Assembly (NCBI GenBank): GCA_016868475.1
Contig: VGGU01000011.1
Location: 1 to 48,265, forward strand
Direction of reading: 5' to 3'
From: Bacteroidota bacterium
GTDB taxonomy: Bacteria; Bacteroidota; Bacteroidia; Chitinophagales; Chitinophagaceae
Length of the DNA: 48,265 bases
In this document: positions 1-7,771 of the stretch, in pieces
How positions within the stretch are numbered: position 1 is the stretch's first letter
Layout of the letters: every line of letters starts with the position of its first letter
Made by a program: the position numbers and the translations under genes
The notes under the pieces: generated by a model
Database searches by the model: none
Seen by the model: the letters and a program-made list of their open reading frames with translations, nothing else
Told to the model about the DNA's origin: nothing

Positions 1-1781
1 AATGGTTAGCGCAACGTTATCAAGTCGAGGTTGAAGAAACGCAATTGAATGAGGAACAACAACAGGCACTGCAAGCGGCCGATAGTTTATTTGCCTTAAA
101 CCAATATGCGCAACAATTTTTTTCTCAGCAACTTTTGGAAACAGAAGAAGGAAAAGCAATTGGATTAAGCTATTTTGAAGAGCGTGGCTTTAGTAAGGAT
201 ACCATACGTAAGTTTCAATTGGGTTATAACCCGGAATCAAAAGATGCTTTCACTAAAGCAGCCTTGCAGCAGCAGTTCAACCCTACCCTACTACTAAAGG
301 CAGGCCTGGCTATAAGCCGCTATGATCAACTGCAAGACAACTATCATGGTCGAGTAATTTTTCCAATACATAACACTAGTGGAAAAGTAGTGGGTTTTGG
401 TGCACGTATCTTAAAATCCTACGAGAAAGCTCCAAAATACATCAACTCTCCAGAAAATGAGATCTATGTAAAAAGCAAGATCCTATACGGCTCTTACTAT
501 GCCAAACAAGCTATGGATAGATTAAATGAATGCTTATTGGTTGAAGGATATACAGATGTACTCTCCTTGCACCAAGCAGGAATTGAAAATATCGTAGCCT
601 CAGGGGGAACAGCCCTTACAATAGATCAACTACGCTCCATAAAAAAGTATACAAAAAACCTCACCATTGTTTACGACGGAGATCAGGCAGGAATAAAAGC
701 AGCTCTACGAGGACTGGACCTTGCTTTAGAAGAAGGGCTATCTGTAAAGCTTGTATTAATTCCAGATGGAGAGGACCCGGACAGCTATGTCAATAAAGTA
801 GGGGCAGTGGCTTTTCGTGACTTTGTAAACAAAAATAAAAAAGATGTAATCCTATTTCAATTAGAAGTGGCATTACAGGAAGCAGGTGCAGATACTAATC
901 AAAAAGCTGCAGTGGTTAACAGAATTGCAGAGTCCATTTCAAAAATAAATAAGGCTGAAGACTTTACTAAGCAACAAGATTATATAAAAGAATGTTCAAC
1001 GCTTCTTAAAATTGAGGAAGCAGGCCTTCATCATCTAGTTAACAAATTTATAAGAGACCGCATTTCTCTACAAGAAAAAAAATTAACTTTTGAAGAGGCC
1101 AAACTGTTTGAAGAAAACGCAAAGCAATCTGCTGCTGCCGGCTATGACGACGCAACCTATTCCCTCTTATTCAAGGACGATTTGCAAGAAAAAGAAGTAG
1201 CTAGAATTTTACTGGAATATGGTTTTAGACCATGGCTGAACGATGTTTCTGTTGCTGAGTATGTTTTTGAAGAAGTAGACGAGGGTTTATTAGAGAACGA
1301 AAATGTAAAAAAACTGTTCCAAACCTATCGGAACGAAATACAAAACGGCAAGCCTCCAAAAGGGCCCCAGCTATTTATTCATCATATAGATCAAACGCTT
1401 AGTGCTTTTGCCGTTTCACTTTTACATTTTCCACATGAAGAAAGTAGTCGTTGGCGGCAGGATTTCAGTCAATCACAGGGATACCAATCCAGCTTGTTTG
1501 AAAAAGAATACCACGAATTTATAGCTACACTTGCTCCAGAAAAAAAGGAGAGTTTGCTAAATTATTTACAATCAGAAGAAGATAAATCCCCTGAGGCAAT
1601 TCGGTCCGCCGTTCATTACCTAAAGCTTCGAAAAATAAAACGCATGTTGCTTGAAAACCAGCGGGACCTGGAAAATGAAAAAAATCAGCAAGAAATTAAC
1701 ATTATGCTGCAAACACACGAACACCTCAAAAAGGTGGAGAAAAGTCTAGCAGCGGCTGTAGGCTCAGTAATTATCCGTTAA
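1..1781 (+). CDS. dnaG: DNA primase DnaG, 5'-truncated by the window edge
   Basis: Primase makes the RNA primers for replication at the fork together with DnaB helicase. The reading frame is open to the left edge (first full codon at base 3), so the N-terminal zinc-binding domain and true start lie outside; the first possible start codon inside, TTG at 45, is only an internal Leu codon. Counting from that codon, the primase core is followed by a TOPRIM domain with the metal-binding motifs EGYTD (167-171), DGDQAG (211-216) and the acidic DPDSY (244-248). The C-terminal ~200 residues are the helicase-interacting type, helical and poorly conserved. Its last 11 bases overlap the end of the convergent downstream gene. 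The TOPRIM motifs make the family call secure. Confidence 0.95.
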   Translation, partial: WLAQRYQVEVEETQLNEEQQQALQAADSLFALNQYAQQFFSQQLLETEEGKAIGLSYFEERGFSKDTIRKFQLGYNPESKDAFTKAALQQQFNPTLLLKAGLAISRYDQLQDNYHGRVIFPIHNTSGKVVGFGARILKSYEKAPKYINSPENEIYVKSKILYGSYYAKQAMDRLNECLLVEGYTDVLSLHQAGIENIVASGGTALTIDQLRSIKKYTKNLTIVYDGDQAGIKAALRGLDLALEEGLSVKLVLIPDGEDPDSYVNKVGAVAFRDFVNKNKKDVILFQLEVALQEAGADTNQKAAVVNRIAESISKINKAEDFTKQQDYIKECSTLLKIEEAGLHHLVNKFIRDRISLQEKKLTFEEAKLFEENAKQSAAAGYDDATYSLLFKDDLQEKEVARILLEYGFRPWLNDVSVAEYVFEEVDEGLLENENVKKLFQTYRNEIQNGKPPKGPQLFIHHIDQTLSAFAVSLLHFPHEESSRWRQDFSQSQGYQSSLFEKEYHEFIATLAPEKKESLLNYLQSEEDKSPEAIRSAVHYLKLRKIKRMLLENQRDLENEKNQQEINIMLQTHEHLKKVEKSLAAAVGSVIIR

Positions 1782-2181
1782 CTACAATTGCCCCAATCTC
1801 ACAGCGATTGAAACGGAGGGCGCTCCATACGTGGTCAAGCTCGATCCTATCAATACTCTCATACCCGCCACCGGTCAGTTGAACCCAGCTAGACTCGCGA
1901 TTCAGGTCTGTTACAATCTTGGAAGTTGACTTAGGGTAAGCAACCCAGAACTTAGAATTTTCCTTTAAAGATGGCATAACATCTCTCAGAATACCATTGA
2001 GTTGCACTTCATTAACCGCAAAAATCAAAGCAAAGTCTATTCTTCTACTTTTCAGCAAGGGAGTTACATTCTTTGCAAAAGAAAGCTTGCTGAATTGTTT
2101 TTCGATTGAAGAGGGTAAACCCTGAATCAATAAGTTTTTCTCGTCGTTCAGTTGTAATTTTTCAAAAATGGACTGGGACAT
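1771..2181 (-). CDS. DUF3052-like small protein, function unknown
   Basis: A 136-residue soluble protein with no signal peptide or membrane segment. The pattern of a 'FWVAYPKSTSKIVTDL' stretch (about residues 78-93) followed by a 'VWSALRF' end (about 118-124) resembles the DUF3052 family, in which an analogous W-P-K segment and a D-x-VWSGLRF ending are conserved. This assignment is from memory of the family pattern; no function is established. The gene stands alone, convergent with dnaG (11-base overlap), and has a candidate Bacteroidota promoter directly upstream. Confidence 0.6.
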   Translation of the reverse strand: MSQSIFEKLQLNDEKNLLIQGLPSSIEKQFSKLSFAKNVTPLLKSRRIDFALIFAVNEVQLNGILRDVMPSLKENSKFWVAYPKSTSKIVTDLNRESSWVQLTGGGYESIDRIELDHVWSALRFNRCEIGAIVVNG

Positions 2182-2201
2182 AGGTAAACTTTAAGGGGAT
2201 G

Positions 2202-2237
2202 TAAAGTTACCAAAAAATGACGGATTTTACAGGCAAA
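2202..2237 (-). promoter_or_regulatory. Candidate promoter of the DUF3052-like gene
   Basis: On the minus strand a -7-like TAACTTTA (2202-2209) lies about 20 bases before the start codon. A TTTG (2234-2237) sits 24 bases further upstream. The Bacteroidota consensus is TTTG-N(about 19-21)-TAnnTTTG, so the last base and the spacing are off. Confidence 0.35.
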
Positions 2238-2299
2238 TTATCGCTTTAATAGACAGTAGAACAGCTTTTGCACCATTTAACTGAAAATCAGCGTGTTAC

Positions 2300-2971
2300 T
2301 TAAAAGCCGCGTTGCCTTTTTCGCTCCTGCCTCATTTGCTTTCTACGATCCCTCCCTTTTAATATGGATGCTTTTGTTTCTTTTCCTCTTAGAAGCCTTC
2401 CAATGTTTTTTTGATGGGTTAACACCACCATCAAAGCCACAGCAATGGCAAAAACCCGGTACAAGGGGTTTTCTACATTAAAAACAGCAAGGATAAATAT
2501 AGGGAATGCAATACTTGCTAAAATAGAACTTAAAGAAACAAATCGAGTAAGATATAAAACAAGCAAAAAGATGCCTGCACAGCTAACGGCAGTTATGGGT
2601 GAAATCCCCAATACCATGCCAAATACCGTTGCCACTCCTTTCCCGCCCCTGAATTCTGCCCAAATTGGGAAAATATGGCCAATTACTGCTGCCATACCCA
2701 AACCAGTCTGAAGGTTTTGAAATTGAACCTCCGAATCAATATACTCTGGAAGAAGCCAAGCTAATTGTACAGCAAGCACCCCTTTAAGCATATCTATTAA
2801 CATCACAAAAGTTCCCCAACGAGAACCTAACACTCGAAAAACATTGGTTGCACCCGAATTTCCGCTTCCATATTCGCGTATATCAATATTAAAATAACGC
2901 TTACTCACCCATACAGCGGTGGTAATACTGCCTAAGAGGTAGGCTAATAATATTAATAGCAGCTCATTCAT
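2300..2971 (-). CDS. plsY: Acyl-phosphate:glycerol-3-phosphate acyltransferase PlsY
   Basis: Integral inner-membrane enzyme that transfers an acyl chain from acyl-phosphate to glycerol-3-phosphate, the first acylation of phospholipid synthesis. It has 223 residues, an N-terminal membrane helix (about 2-22), the family motif GSGNSGATN (35-43), and a second active-site loop ending in RGGKGVAT (about 108-115), with about five hydrophobic helices overall. The tail is very basic (last ~25 residues rich in Arg, Lys and Gln), a common ending. It lies 29 bases after prmA on the same strand. The next enzyme of the pathway, PlsC, is encoded elsewhere in this window (35037-35774). Confidence 0.93.
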   Translation of the reverse strand: MNELLLILLAYLLGSITTAVWVSKRYFNIDIREYGSGNSGATNVFRVLGSRWGTFVMLIDMLKGVLAVQLAWLLPEYIDSEVQFQNLQTGLGMAAVIGHIFPIWAEFRGGKGVATVFGMVLGISPITAVSCAGIFLLVLYLTRFVSLSSILASIAFPIFILAVFNVENPLYRVFAIAVALMVVLTHQKNIGRLLRGKETKASILKGRDRRKQMRQERKRQRGF

Positions 2972-2986
2972 GCTTTATGAGGTAAT

Positions 2987-2994
2987 CAAAAATA
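2987..2994 (-). promoter_or_regulatory. Possible -7 element for plsY
   Basis: TATTTTTG on the minus strand fits TAnnTTTG and ends 15 bases before the plsY start. No convincing TTTG is seen about 20 bases upstream, and the region is A/T-rich, so chance is possible. Confidence 0.3.
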
Positions 2995-3000
2995 TACTAA

Positions 3001-3855
3001 TTAATTAACACCTTGAAAAATCGTTGGACTATCCTCCCCGACTTTATTAAACAAAATGGACAGCCACTCTTCCTTGTGCATTACTGTTACCAGTGACAGG
3101 TTGGCCTCGGTTGCAGCTTCAATCAATAATTCCTGATCTTCTTTTAAAAAACCACTGATAATAATATTTCCATTAGGCATTAATATTCTGGATAGCGTTG
3201 GAATAAATTTTAATAGCACTGATCTATTAATGTTTGCAAGAATCAGGTCAAATCGATCATTCTCAGGAGGATATGCTGCCGCCTCTATACGAACTCCTTT
3301 AGTGCCATTCAACAATAAATTTTCTTTAGCATTTTCAATACTCCATTCATCATTATCAACAGCAAGTGTAGACATTGCTCCCATTTTATCCGCTAAAATG
3401 GACAATACACCCGTTCCGGTACCAAAATCAAAAACCCGCTTATTACGTAGATCCAACCTTTGCATTTGTTGAATCATCAAAAATGTAGTAGGATGATGTC
3501 CTGTGCCAAAACTCATTTTTGGGTTAATCAAAATTTCATGTTCTACCTCTTTTACCGGTTGGTGAAATGTTGCTCTTACAATGGCAAAGCTTCCAACAAG
3601 TACAGGACTGAAAGAAGACTCCCATTTTTCATTCCAATTGGTGGGTTCAATTGCAGCCTTGGTAAATTGACAATTTTCTTTCTTACATAGATCAGCCAAT
3701 AATTGTGGACTATAATCCTTAGCAGGAATGTATGCTTTTAGGCAAGTTGATTCCTCAATAAACCCGGTAAAACCTAAAGCGTCCAGCTCAGCAATCAGCA
3801 ATGAAGATTGCTCCTGCCCACTAATTGTTATTGTTACCTCAAAATAAGTTTCCAT
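3001..3855 (-). CDS. prmA: Ribosomal protein L11 methyltransferase PrmA
   Basis: SAM-dependent enzyme that methylates ribosomal protein L11. I place the start at the ATG at 3855 (protein beginning METYFEV, 284 residues). The frame stays open to an upstream ATG at 3879, but that one lies inside a terminator-type hairpin, and its 8 extra residues (MTRKGHFF) look non-native. The N-terminal substrate-binding region (1-~70) is followed by the family motif MSFGTGHHPTT (114-124) and SAM motif I FDFGTGTG (142-149); a later 'ILANINR' corresponds to the substrate-side motif. It follows pnp on the same strand and precedes plsY. It could be expressed by read-through past the hairpin. Confidence 0.92.
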   Translation of the reverse strand: METYFEVTITISGQEQSSLLIAELDALGFTGFIEESTCLKAYIPAKDYSPQLLADLCKKENCQFTKAAIEPTNWNEKWESSFSPVLVGSFAIVRATFHQPVKEVEHEILINPKMSFGTGHHPTTFLMIQQMQRLDLRNKRVFDFGTGTGVLSILADKMGAMSTLAVDNDEWSIENAKENLLLNGTKGVRIEAAAYPPENDRFDLILANINRSVLLKFIPTLSRILMPNGNIIISGFLKEDQELLIEAATEANLSLVTVMHKEEWLSILFNKVGEDSPTIFQGVN

Positions 3856-3880
3856 AAAAAAATGACCCTTGCGGGTCATT
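3856..3880 (-). terminator. Intrinsic terminator between pnp and prmA
   Basis: A perfect 8-bp stem AATGACCC/GGGTCATT (3861-3868 with 3873-3880) with a 4-base loop is followed on the minus strand by seven T. It starts 4 bases after the pnp stop codon and its T-run touches the ATG of prmA, so it may also act as an attenuator or cover the prmA ribosome-binding region. Confidence 0.8.
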
Positions 3881-3884
3881 AAGT

Positions 3885-6056
3885 TTAGTCACGTGTTTCT
3901 TCTGAATCGGAAGCAGGTCGCTCCGGTTTTTGAAGTAATGCTTTTCTTGATAATTTAAATTTACCGGACTTCGGATCTGTACCAATTAGCTTAACCTTCA
4001 TAGGATCGCCCTCTTTAACAAGTCCATCCAAGGTTTCCAGTCTCTTCCAGCTGATTTCACTGATATGAACCAATCCTTGTTTTCCAGGTAAAAACTCTAC
4101 AAACGCGCCAAATGGCATAATGGACTTCACCACCGCATCATAGGAGTCGCCAATTTGGGGCACAGCTACAATTCCTTTGATCCAAGCCACGGCCTTGTCC
4201 ACACTTTCTTTATTGGTGCTGAAAATACTAACCTCACCGCGGTTATTGACCTCTTCGAGATTAATAGTAGTACCCGTTTCTCTTTGAATTTCTTGAATCA
4301 CTTTACCACCGGGTCCTATCACTGCTCCAATAAATTCTTTATCAATAAACAACTTAACCATTCGAGGAGCGTGAGGTTTTACATCTTCTCTTGCAGCTGG
4401 AATGCAGGTATACATAGCATCCAAGATGTGCAAACGTCCTTTGCGGGCTTGATCAAGTGCCTGTTTCATCACTTCCATTTTTAGTCCATCAACCTTAATA
4501 TCCATTTGGACACCGCAAATTCCATCTCTAGTGCCAGTCACTTTAAAATCCATATCACCCAGGTGATCTTCATCGCCCAGTATATCCGTTAAAATAGCAA
4601 ACTTGTCTCCTTTTGTGATAAGACCCATTGCTACACCGGAAACGTGTTTGGGGATGCTCACACCCGCATCCATCAAGGCAAGTGAACCTGCACAAACAGT
4701 GGCCATTGAGGAAGAGCCATTTGACTCAAGAATATCACTTACCACACGAACTGTGTATGGAAAATCACCAGAAGGCATCATTTGTTTCAATGACCGCTGT
4801 GCTAAATTACCATGTCCCACTTCACGACGGCTTTGTCCACGCATCATTTTCACTTCTCCAGTAGAGAAGGGAGGAAAATTGTAATGCAAGTAGAATTTAG
4901 AGTCCACAGATTTTGCGGCACTTTCCACCAACAACTCATCCATTGGAGTTCCCAGCGTTACGGTGGTCAATGATTGTGTTTCACCCCTTGTGAATAAGGA
5001 TGAACCATGGGGCGATGGAAGTACATCTACTTCCATATCAAGTGGGCGAACAGTCTCCAAAGATCTTCCATCTAGACGCACGCGTTCGTCCAAAATCATA
5101 TCCCGAACCACATCATATTGCAAATCGCCGTAATAAGTTGAGGTCAATTTTTTTGTAAGGTCCGGTAAGCTGTCCGTTTCATTTAGACCAGCATCTTGTT
5201 TGAGATAAGCAATTAACTCTTGTTTAATTGTATCAAAACGTTCACTTCTTTCGTGTTTGCTAAAAGCACCTTTTGCTACTTCATACACTTTAGGTTGAGC
5301 AAAGGCGTAAATCTTATCGCGAAGCGTTATGTCTGAAGCTGGTTTGGTGTAGGTTCTTTTTTCAGTAACTCCTGCTAATAGACCTAACTCTTGTTGTGCT
5401 TTGATCTGAATACGAATTGCTTGATGTGCTAATTCCAAAACTTTGCACAAATCTTCCTCGCTGCATTCTTGTGCTTCTCCTTCCACCATCATCAGGTTCT
5501 TTTCAGTGGCGGCAATGATGAAGTCCATATCAGAACTTTCCATTTGTGTACGGGTTGGATTGATAACAAAACTGCCATTCAATCTGGACACACGTACTTC
5601 GGAAATCACTTCTTTAATAGGAATATCAGAAACAGCTAAAGCAGCAGAAGCAGCCAAGCAAGCTAATGCATCAGGCATGATTTCAGGATCACTGGAAACT
5701 AATGTTACCAGCACTTGAACATCACAAAAATAATCTTCGGGGAAAAGTGGGCGTAAGGCACGGTCAATTAAACGACTGGTTAAAACCTCGTAGTCATTTA
5801 ATTTAGCTTCACGCTTAAAAAAGGAACCCGGAATACGACCAGCTGCGGCAAATTTTTCTTGATAATCTACCGTTAATGGGAAAAAGCTTTGCCCTTCCTT
5901 AGGCTCTTTGTTGGCTACTACTGTTGCCAGTATCACACAGTTTCTCATGCTTACCGTTACTGCTCCATCAGCCTGACGGGCTAAACGCCCAGTTTCTAAA
6001 GTAATTTCTCGTCCCTCACCTAAACTAAAAGTGGTACGAATTGGTTGTTTTAACAT
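3885..6056 (-). CDS. pnp: Polyribonucleotide nucleotidyltransferase (PNPase)
   Basis: Phosphorolytic 3'-5' exoribonuclease of RNA turnover, normally a trimer and often degradosome-associated. It is full length at 723 residues: two RNase PH-like domains (about 1-230 and 310-550) separated by the helical linker, then a KH domain with its GxxG loop in IGPGGK (580-585), and a C-terminal S1 RNA-binding domain (about 635-708). The second RNase PH domain carries the expected conserved stretches FTRGETQ and GDFPYTVR. It is downstream of rpsO, the order conserved across bacteria, with two hairpins in the 113-base gap. In E. coli PNPase controls its own mRNA through a leader hairpin cut by RNase III; whether that holds here is inference. 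Confidence 0.97.
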   Translation of the reverse strand: MLKQPIRTTFSLGEGREITLETGRLARQADGAVTVSMRNCVILATVVANKEPKEGQSFFPLTVDYQEKFAAAGRIPGSFFKREAKLNDYEVLTSRLIDRALRPLFPEDYFCDVQVLVTLVSSDPEIMPDALACLAASAALAVSDIPIKEVISEVRVSRLNGSFVINPTRTQMESSDMDFIIAATEKNLMMVEGEAQECSEEDLCKVLELAHQAIRIQIKAQQELGLLAGVTEKRTYTKPASDITLRDKIYAFAQPKVYEVAKGAFSKHERSERFDTIKQELIAYLKQDAGLNETDSLPDLTKKLTSTYYGDLQYDVVRDMILDERVRLDGRSLETVRPLDMEVDVLPSPHGSSLFTRGETQSLTTVTLGTPMDELLVESAAKSVDSKFYLHYNFPPFSTGEVKMMRGQSRREVGHGNLAQRSLKQMMPSGDFPYTVRVVSDILESNGSSSMATVCAGSLALMDAGVSIPKHVSGVAMGLITKGDKFAILTDILGDEDHLGDMDFKVTGTRDGICGVQMDIKVDGLKMEVMKQALDQARKGRLHILDAMYTCIPAAREDVKPHAPRMVKLFIDKEFIGAVIGPGGKVIQEIQRETGTTINLEEVNNRGEVSIFSTNKESVDKAVAWIKGIVAVPQIGDSYDAVVKSIMPFGAFVEFLPGKQGLVHISEISWKRLETLDGLVKEGDPMKVKLIGTDPKSGKFKLSRKALLQKPERPASDSEETRD

Positions 6057-6082
6057 ATAATTTTTTTTTGATCAGCCGATAG

Positions 6083-6100
6083 CTTCCTTTAAAAAGGAAG
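6083..6100 (-). promoter_or_regulatory. Short hairpin in the pnp leader
   Basis: A perfect 8-bp inverted repeat CTTCCTTT/AAAGGAAG with a 2-base spacer, 26 bases before the pnp start. On the minus strand it is followed by a run of A, not T, so it is not a terminator of pnp-direction transcription. Confidence 0.5.
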
Positions 6101-6115
6101 AGTATCATTAAATGG

Positions 6116-6146
6116 TTTTGCCAATACCGAGCGGATATTGGCAAAA
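6116..6146 (-). promoter_or_regulatory. 11-bp stem-loop between rpsO and pnp
   Basis: The arms TTTTGCCAATA (6116-6126) and TATTGGCAAAA (6136-6146) pair perfectly around a 9-base loop, 23 bases after the rpsO stop. Read on the minus strand the stem ends in four T inside the stem, so weak termination is possible. An RNA-processing or 3'-end-stabilising hairpin is an equally good reading. Confidence 0.6.
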
Positions 6147-6169
6147 GCAAAAACTAACCAGTGAATGAT

Positions 6170-6439
6170 TTATTTACGGATTCCCAACTTCTCAATCAAT
6201 TGGCGATAGCCGGTCAGGTTGTGCTTTTGCAAATAATTTAACAAGCGCTTACGCTTTCCAACTAATTGCATTAGTCCACGATGGGTAGAGAAGTCTTTCT
6301 TGTTGGCTTGTAAGTGGCCACTAATGTGTGTAATACGTTCTGTGAGGAGGGCAATTTGACCCTCGATAGAACCTGTGTTATTTGCTGATCCAGCAAATTG
6401 AGTTACAATACTTGCTTTTTTTTCTTTTGTAAGAGACAT
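6170..6439 (-). CDS. rpsO: Small ribosomal subunit protein S15
   Basis: Primary 16S-binding protein of the 30S platform. Its 89 residues match the normal family length, and the conserved features are visible: GSIEGQIALLTERI (about 23-36), then HLQANKKDFSTHRGLM (about 42-57) and GKRKRLLNYL (about 61-70). It is the first gene of an rpsO-pnp transcription unit with a well-formed Bacteroidota promoter 55 bases upstream. No Shine-Dalgarno sequence is evident; the leader immediately before the start is A/T-rich, usual for this phylum. Confidence 0.98.
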   Translation of the reverse strand: MSLTKEKKASIVTQFAGSANNTGSIEGQIALLTERITHISGHLQANKKDFSTHRGLMQLVGKRKRLLNYLQKHNLTGYRQLIEKLGIRK

Positions 6440-6493
6440 CTTAAAAGTTTTAATTTTTCATCCGATTAGCCGATTCATCCGACATCAGGGGCG

Positions 6494-6523
6494 CAAAGTT
6501 AGAAATATTACCCTGAATTGCAA
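6494..6523 (-). promoter_or_regulatory. Promoter of rpsO-pnp
   Basis: The minus strand has TTG (6521-6523), a 19-base spacer, then TAACTTTG (6494-6501), an exact match to the Bacteroidota -33/-7 consensus TTG...TAnnTTTG. It lies 55 bases before the rpsO start. Confidence 0.7.
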
Positions 6524-6560
6524 GGAAATAGGACAATTTTTTCGCCTAAAAAACTATGTT

Positions 6561-6593
6561 TTTGATTGATTTTCAATCAAATGATTAGATTTG
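6561..6593 (+). promoter_or_regulatory. Promoter of the kinase gene, divergent from rpsO
   Basis: TTTG (6561-6564), a 21-base spacer and TAGATTTG (6586-6593) match the Bacteroidota consensus on the plus strand. The leader to the start at 6686 is about 85 bases and includes a small CCTGC/GCAGG hairpin (6645-6662) followed by a purine-rich GGAAAAGGGAAGAAG. Confidence 0.6.
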
Positions 6594-6685
6594 GTTATTA
6601 TTTTTTTCCAGATTTACAAGATATTTTACAATCGGCTTTGCCCACCTGCATCCGCTAGCAGGAAAAGGGAAGAAGATTTTTTCAA

Positions 6686-7771
6686 ATGAATGCCACCATT
6701 CCTATACCCCTGCTTAACTGCTTACAGGTAAAAAAACAAGAAGAATCCTGTCAATTAATACCTGGTGGACTGATCAATCAAACCTGGTTATGTAAGACTC
6801 CACTGTATCCATTTCCTGTTGTATTGCAACAAATCAACACGCATATTTTTAAAAAACCACTAGAGCTGATACACAATCATCGAATTATTTATGAAACCTG
6901 GTTAAATCAGCAAAAAACCCTCACTTTTAAGATCGCAGCCCCACTCCCCTTTTCGAATTCGGACTATCTGTACCACGATCAGTTAGGCCAAGCTTGGAGG
7001 ATCCAGGAGTTTATTGAGCATGTTGGGAGTATTACTAAAACCCCTACCTCAGCCCAATTATATGAAGTAGCACGTTGTTTTGGGGAATTTGGGAACATGG
7101 CACAATTGATCAACAAGCACTCGCTTTACCCAACACTTGAAAACTTCCATAATCTTCGCCATCGGTACCAACAATTTCAAACTGCAATAACTACAGGGAA
7201 TAAGGTCCGCATACATGAGGCAGCCGAGTTAATCAAGCAGCTAACGCATAGAGTCAACTATGTGAAGCAATTTGATGCAATTGTAGATTCTCCAGTGCAT
7301 TTCCCTTTGCGAGTTAGGCATCATGATGCAAAAACGGCCAATCTGTTATTTTCAACTTCAACGAACAGGGTTGCTGCAATACTTGATCTGGATACTACTA
7401 TGCCTGGTTATTATTTTTCAGACCTGGGCGATATGATTAGGTCAATGGCAGGAAAAACAAATGAAGATCATACGACCTGGGAAGACATTGCAATTGATGC
7501 AGATGCCTATGCAGCACTATTAGACGGCTATCAATCCTCAATGGAAAAATATGCAACCGCTAAAGAAAATGCATGGATTCATTGGTCTGGCATTTGGATC
7601 ATTTATATGCAGTGCCTAAGATTTATCACAGATTATTTCATGAATGACTGCTATTATAAAACAGCATACGCTCGTCAAAATTGGGACCGCGCCTGGAATC
7701 AATATTATTTGCTGAAGGCTTTGGAAGAACATCTTCAGCAAAAAATAAGTCTTACCCTCCCATTAAATTGA
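6686..7771 (+). CDS. Phosphotransferase family sugar-kinase-like protein (NahK-like)
   Basis: A 361-residue cytoplasmic kinase of the aminoglycoside/choline phosphotransferase fold. The N-lobe has a glycine-rich turn GGLINQTW (about 27-34). The catalytic loop reads RHHDAKTAN (211-219, Asp 214 and Asn 219) and the metal-binding segment is DLDTTMPGYYFSDLGD (234-249). The D-L-D-T-x-MPG plus D-x-GD pattern is the one I associate with N-acetylhexosamine 1-kinase (NahK) and related sugar kinases rather than with aminoglycoside-resistance enzymes. Substrate is not proven: none of the NahK partners (such as lacto-N-biose phosphorylase) is in the window. It has its own promoter, and its 3' end overlaps the convergent GSCFA gene by 20 bases. 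Confidence 0.75.
   Translation: MNATIPIPLLNCLQVKKQEESCQLIPGGLINQTWLCKTPLYPFPVVLQQINTHIFKKPLELIHNHRIIYETWLNQQKTLTFKIAAPLPFSNSDYLYHDQLGQAWRIQEFIEHVGSITKTPTSAQLYEVARCFGEFGNMAQLINKHSLYPTLENFHNLRHRYQQFQTAITTGNKVRIHEAAELIKQLTHRVNYVKQFDAIVDSPVHFPLRVRHHDAKTANLLFSTSTNRVAAILDLDTTMPGYYFSDLGDMIRSMAGKTNEDHTTWEDIAIDADAYAALLDGYQSSMEKYATAKENAWIHWSGIWIIYMQCLRFITDYFMNDCYYKTAYARQNWDRAWNQYYLLKALEEHLQQKISLTLPLN

Noticed and set aside
45-1781. TTG at base 45 as the start of the first gene
   Set aside because: The frame is open to the left edge and the protein lacks its zinc-binding domain, so this is an internal Leu codon of a truncated dnaG.
2293-2711. Plus-strand open frames inside plsY
   Set aside because: They lie entirely antisense to a well-supported gene, have no family motif and show the codon pattern of a shadow frame.
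6686-7771. Aminoglycoside-resistance phosphotransferase
   Set aside because: The fold is shared, but the DLDTTMPG and D-x-GD motifs fit sugar kinases and the chromosomal setting shows no sign of transfer.
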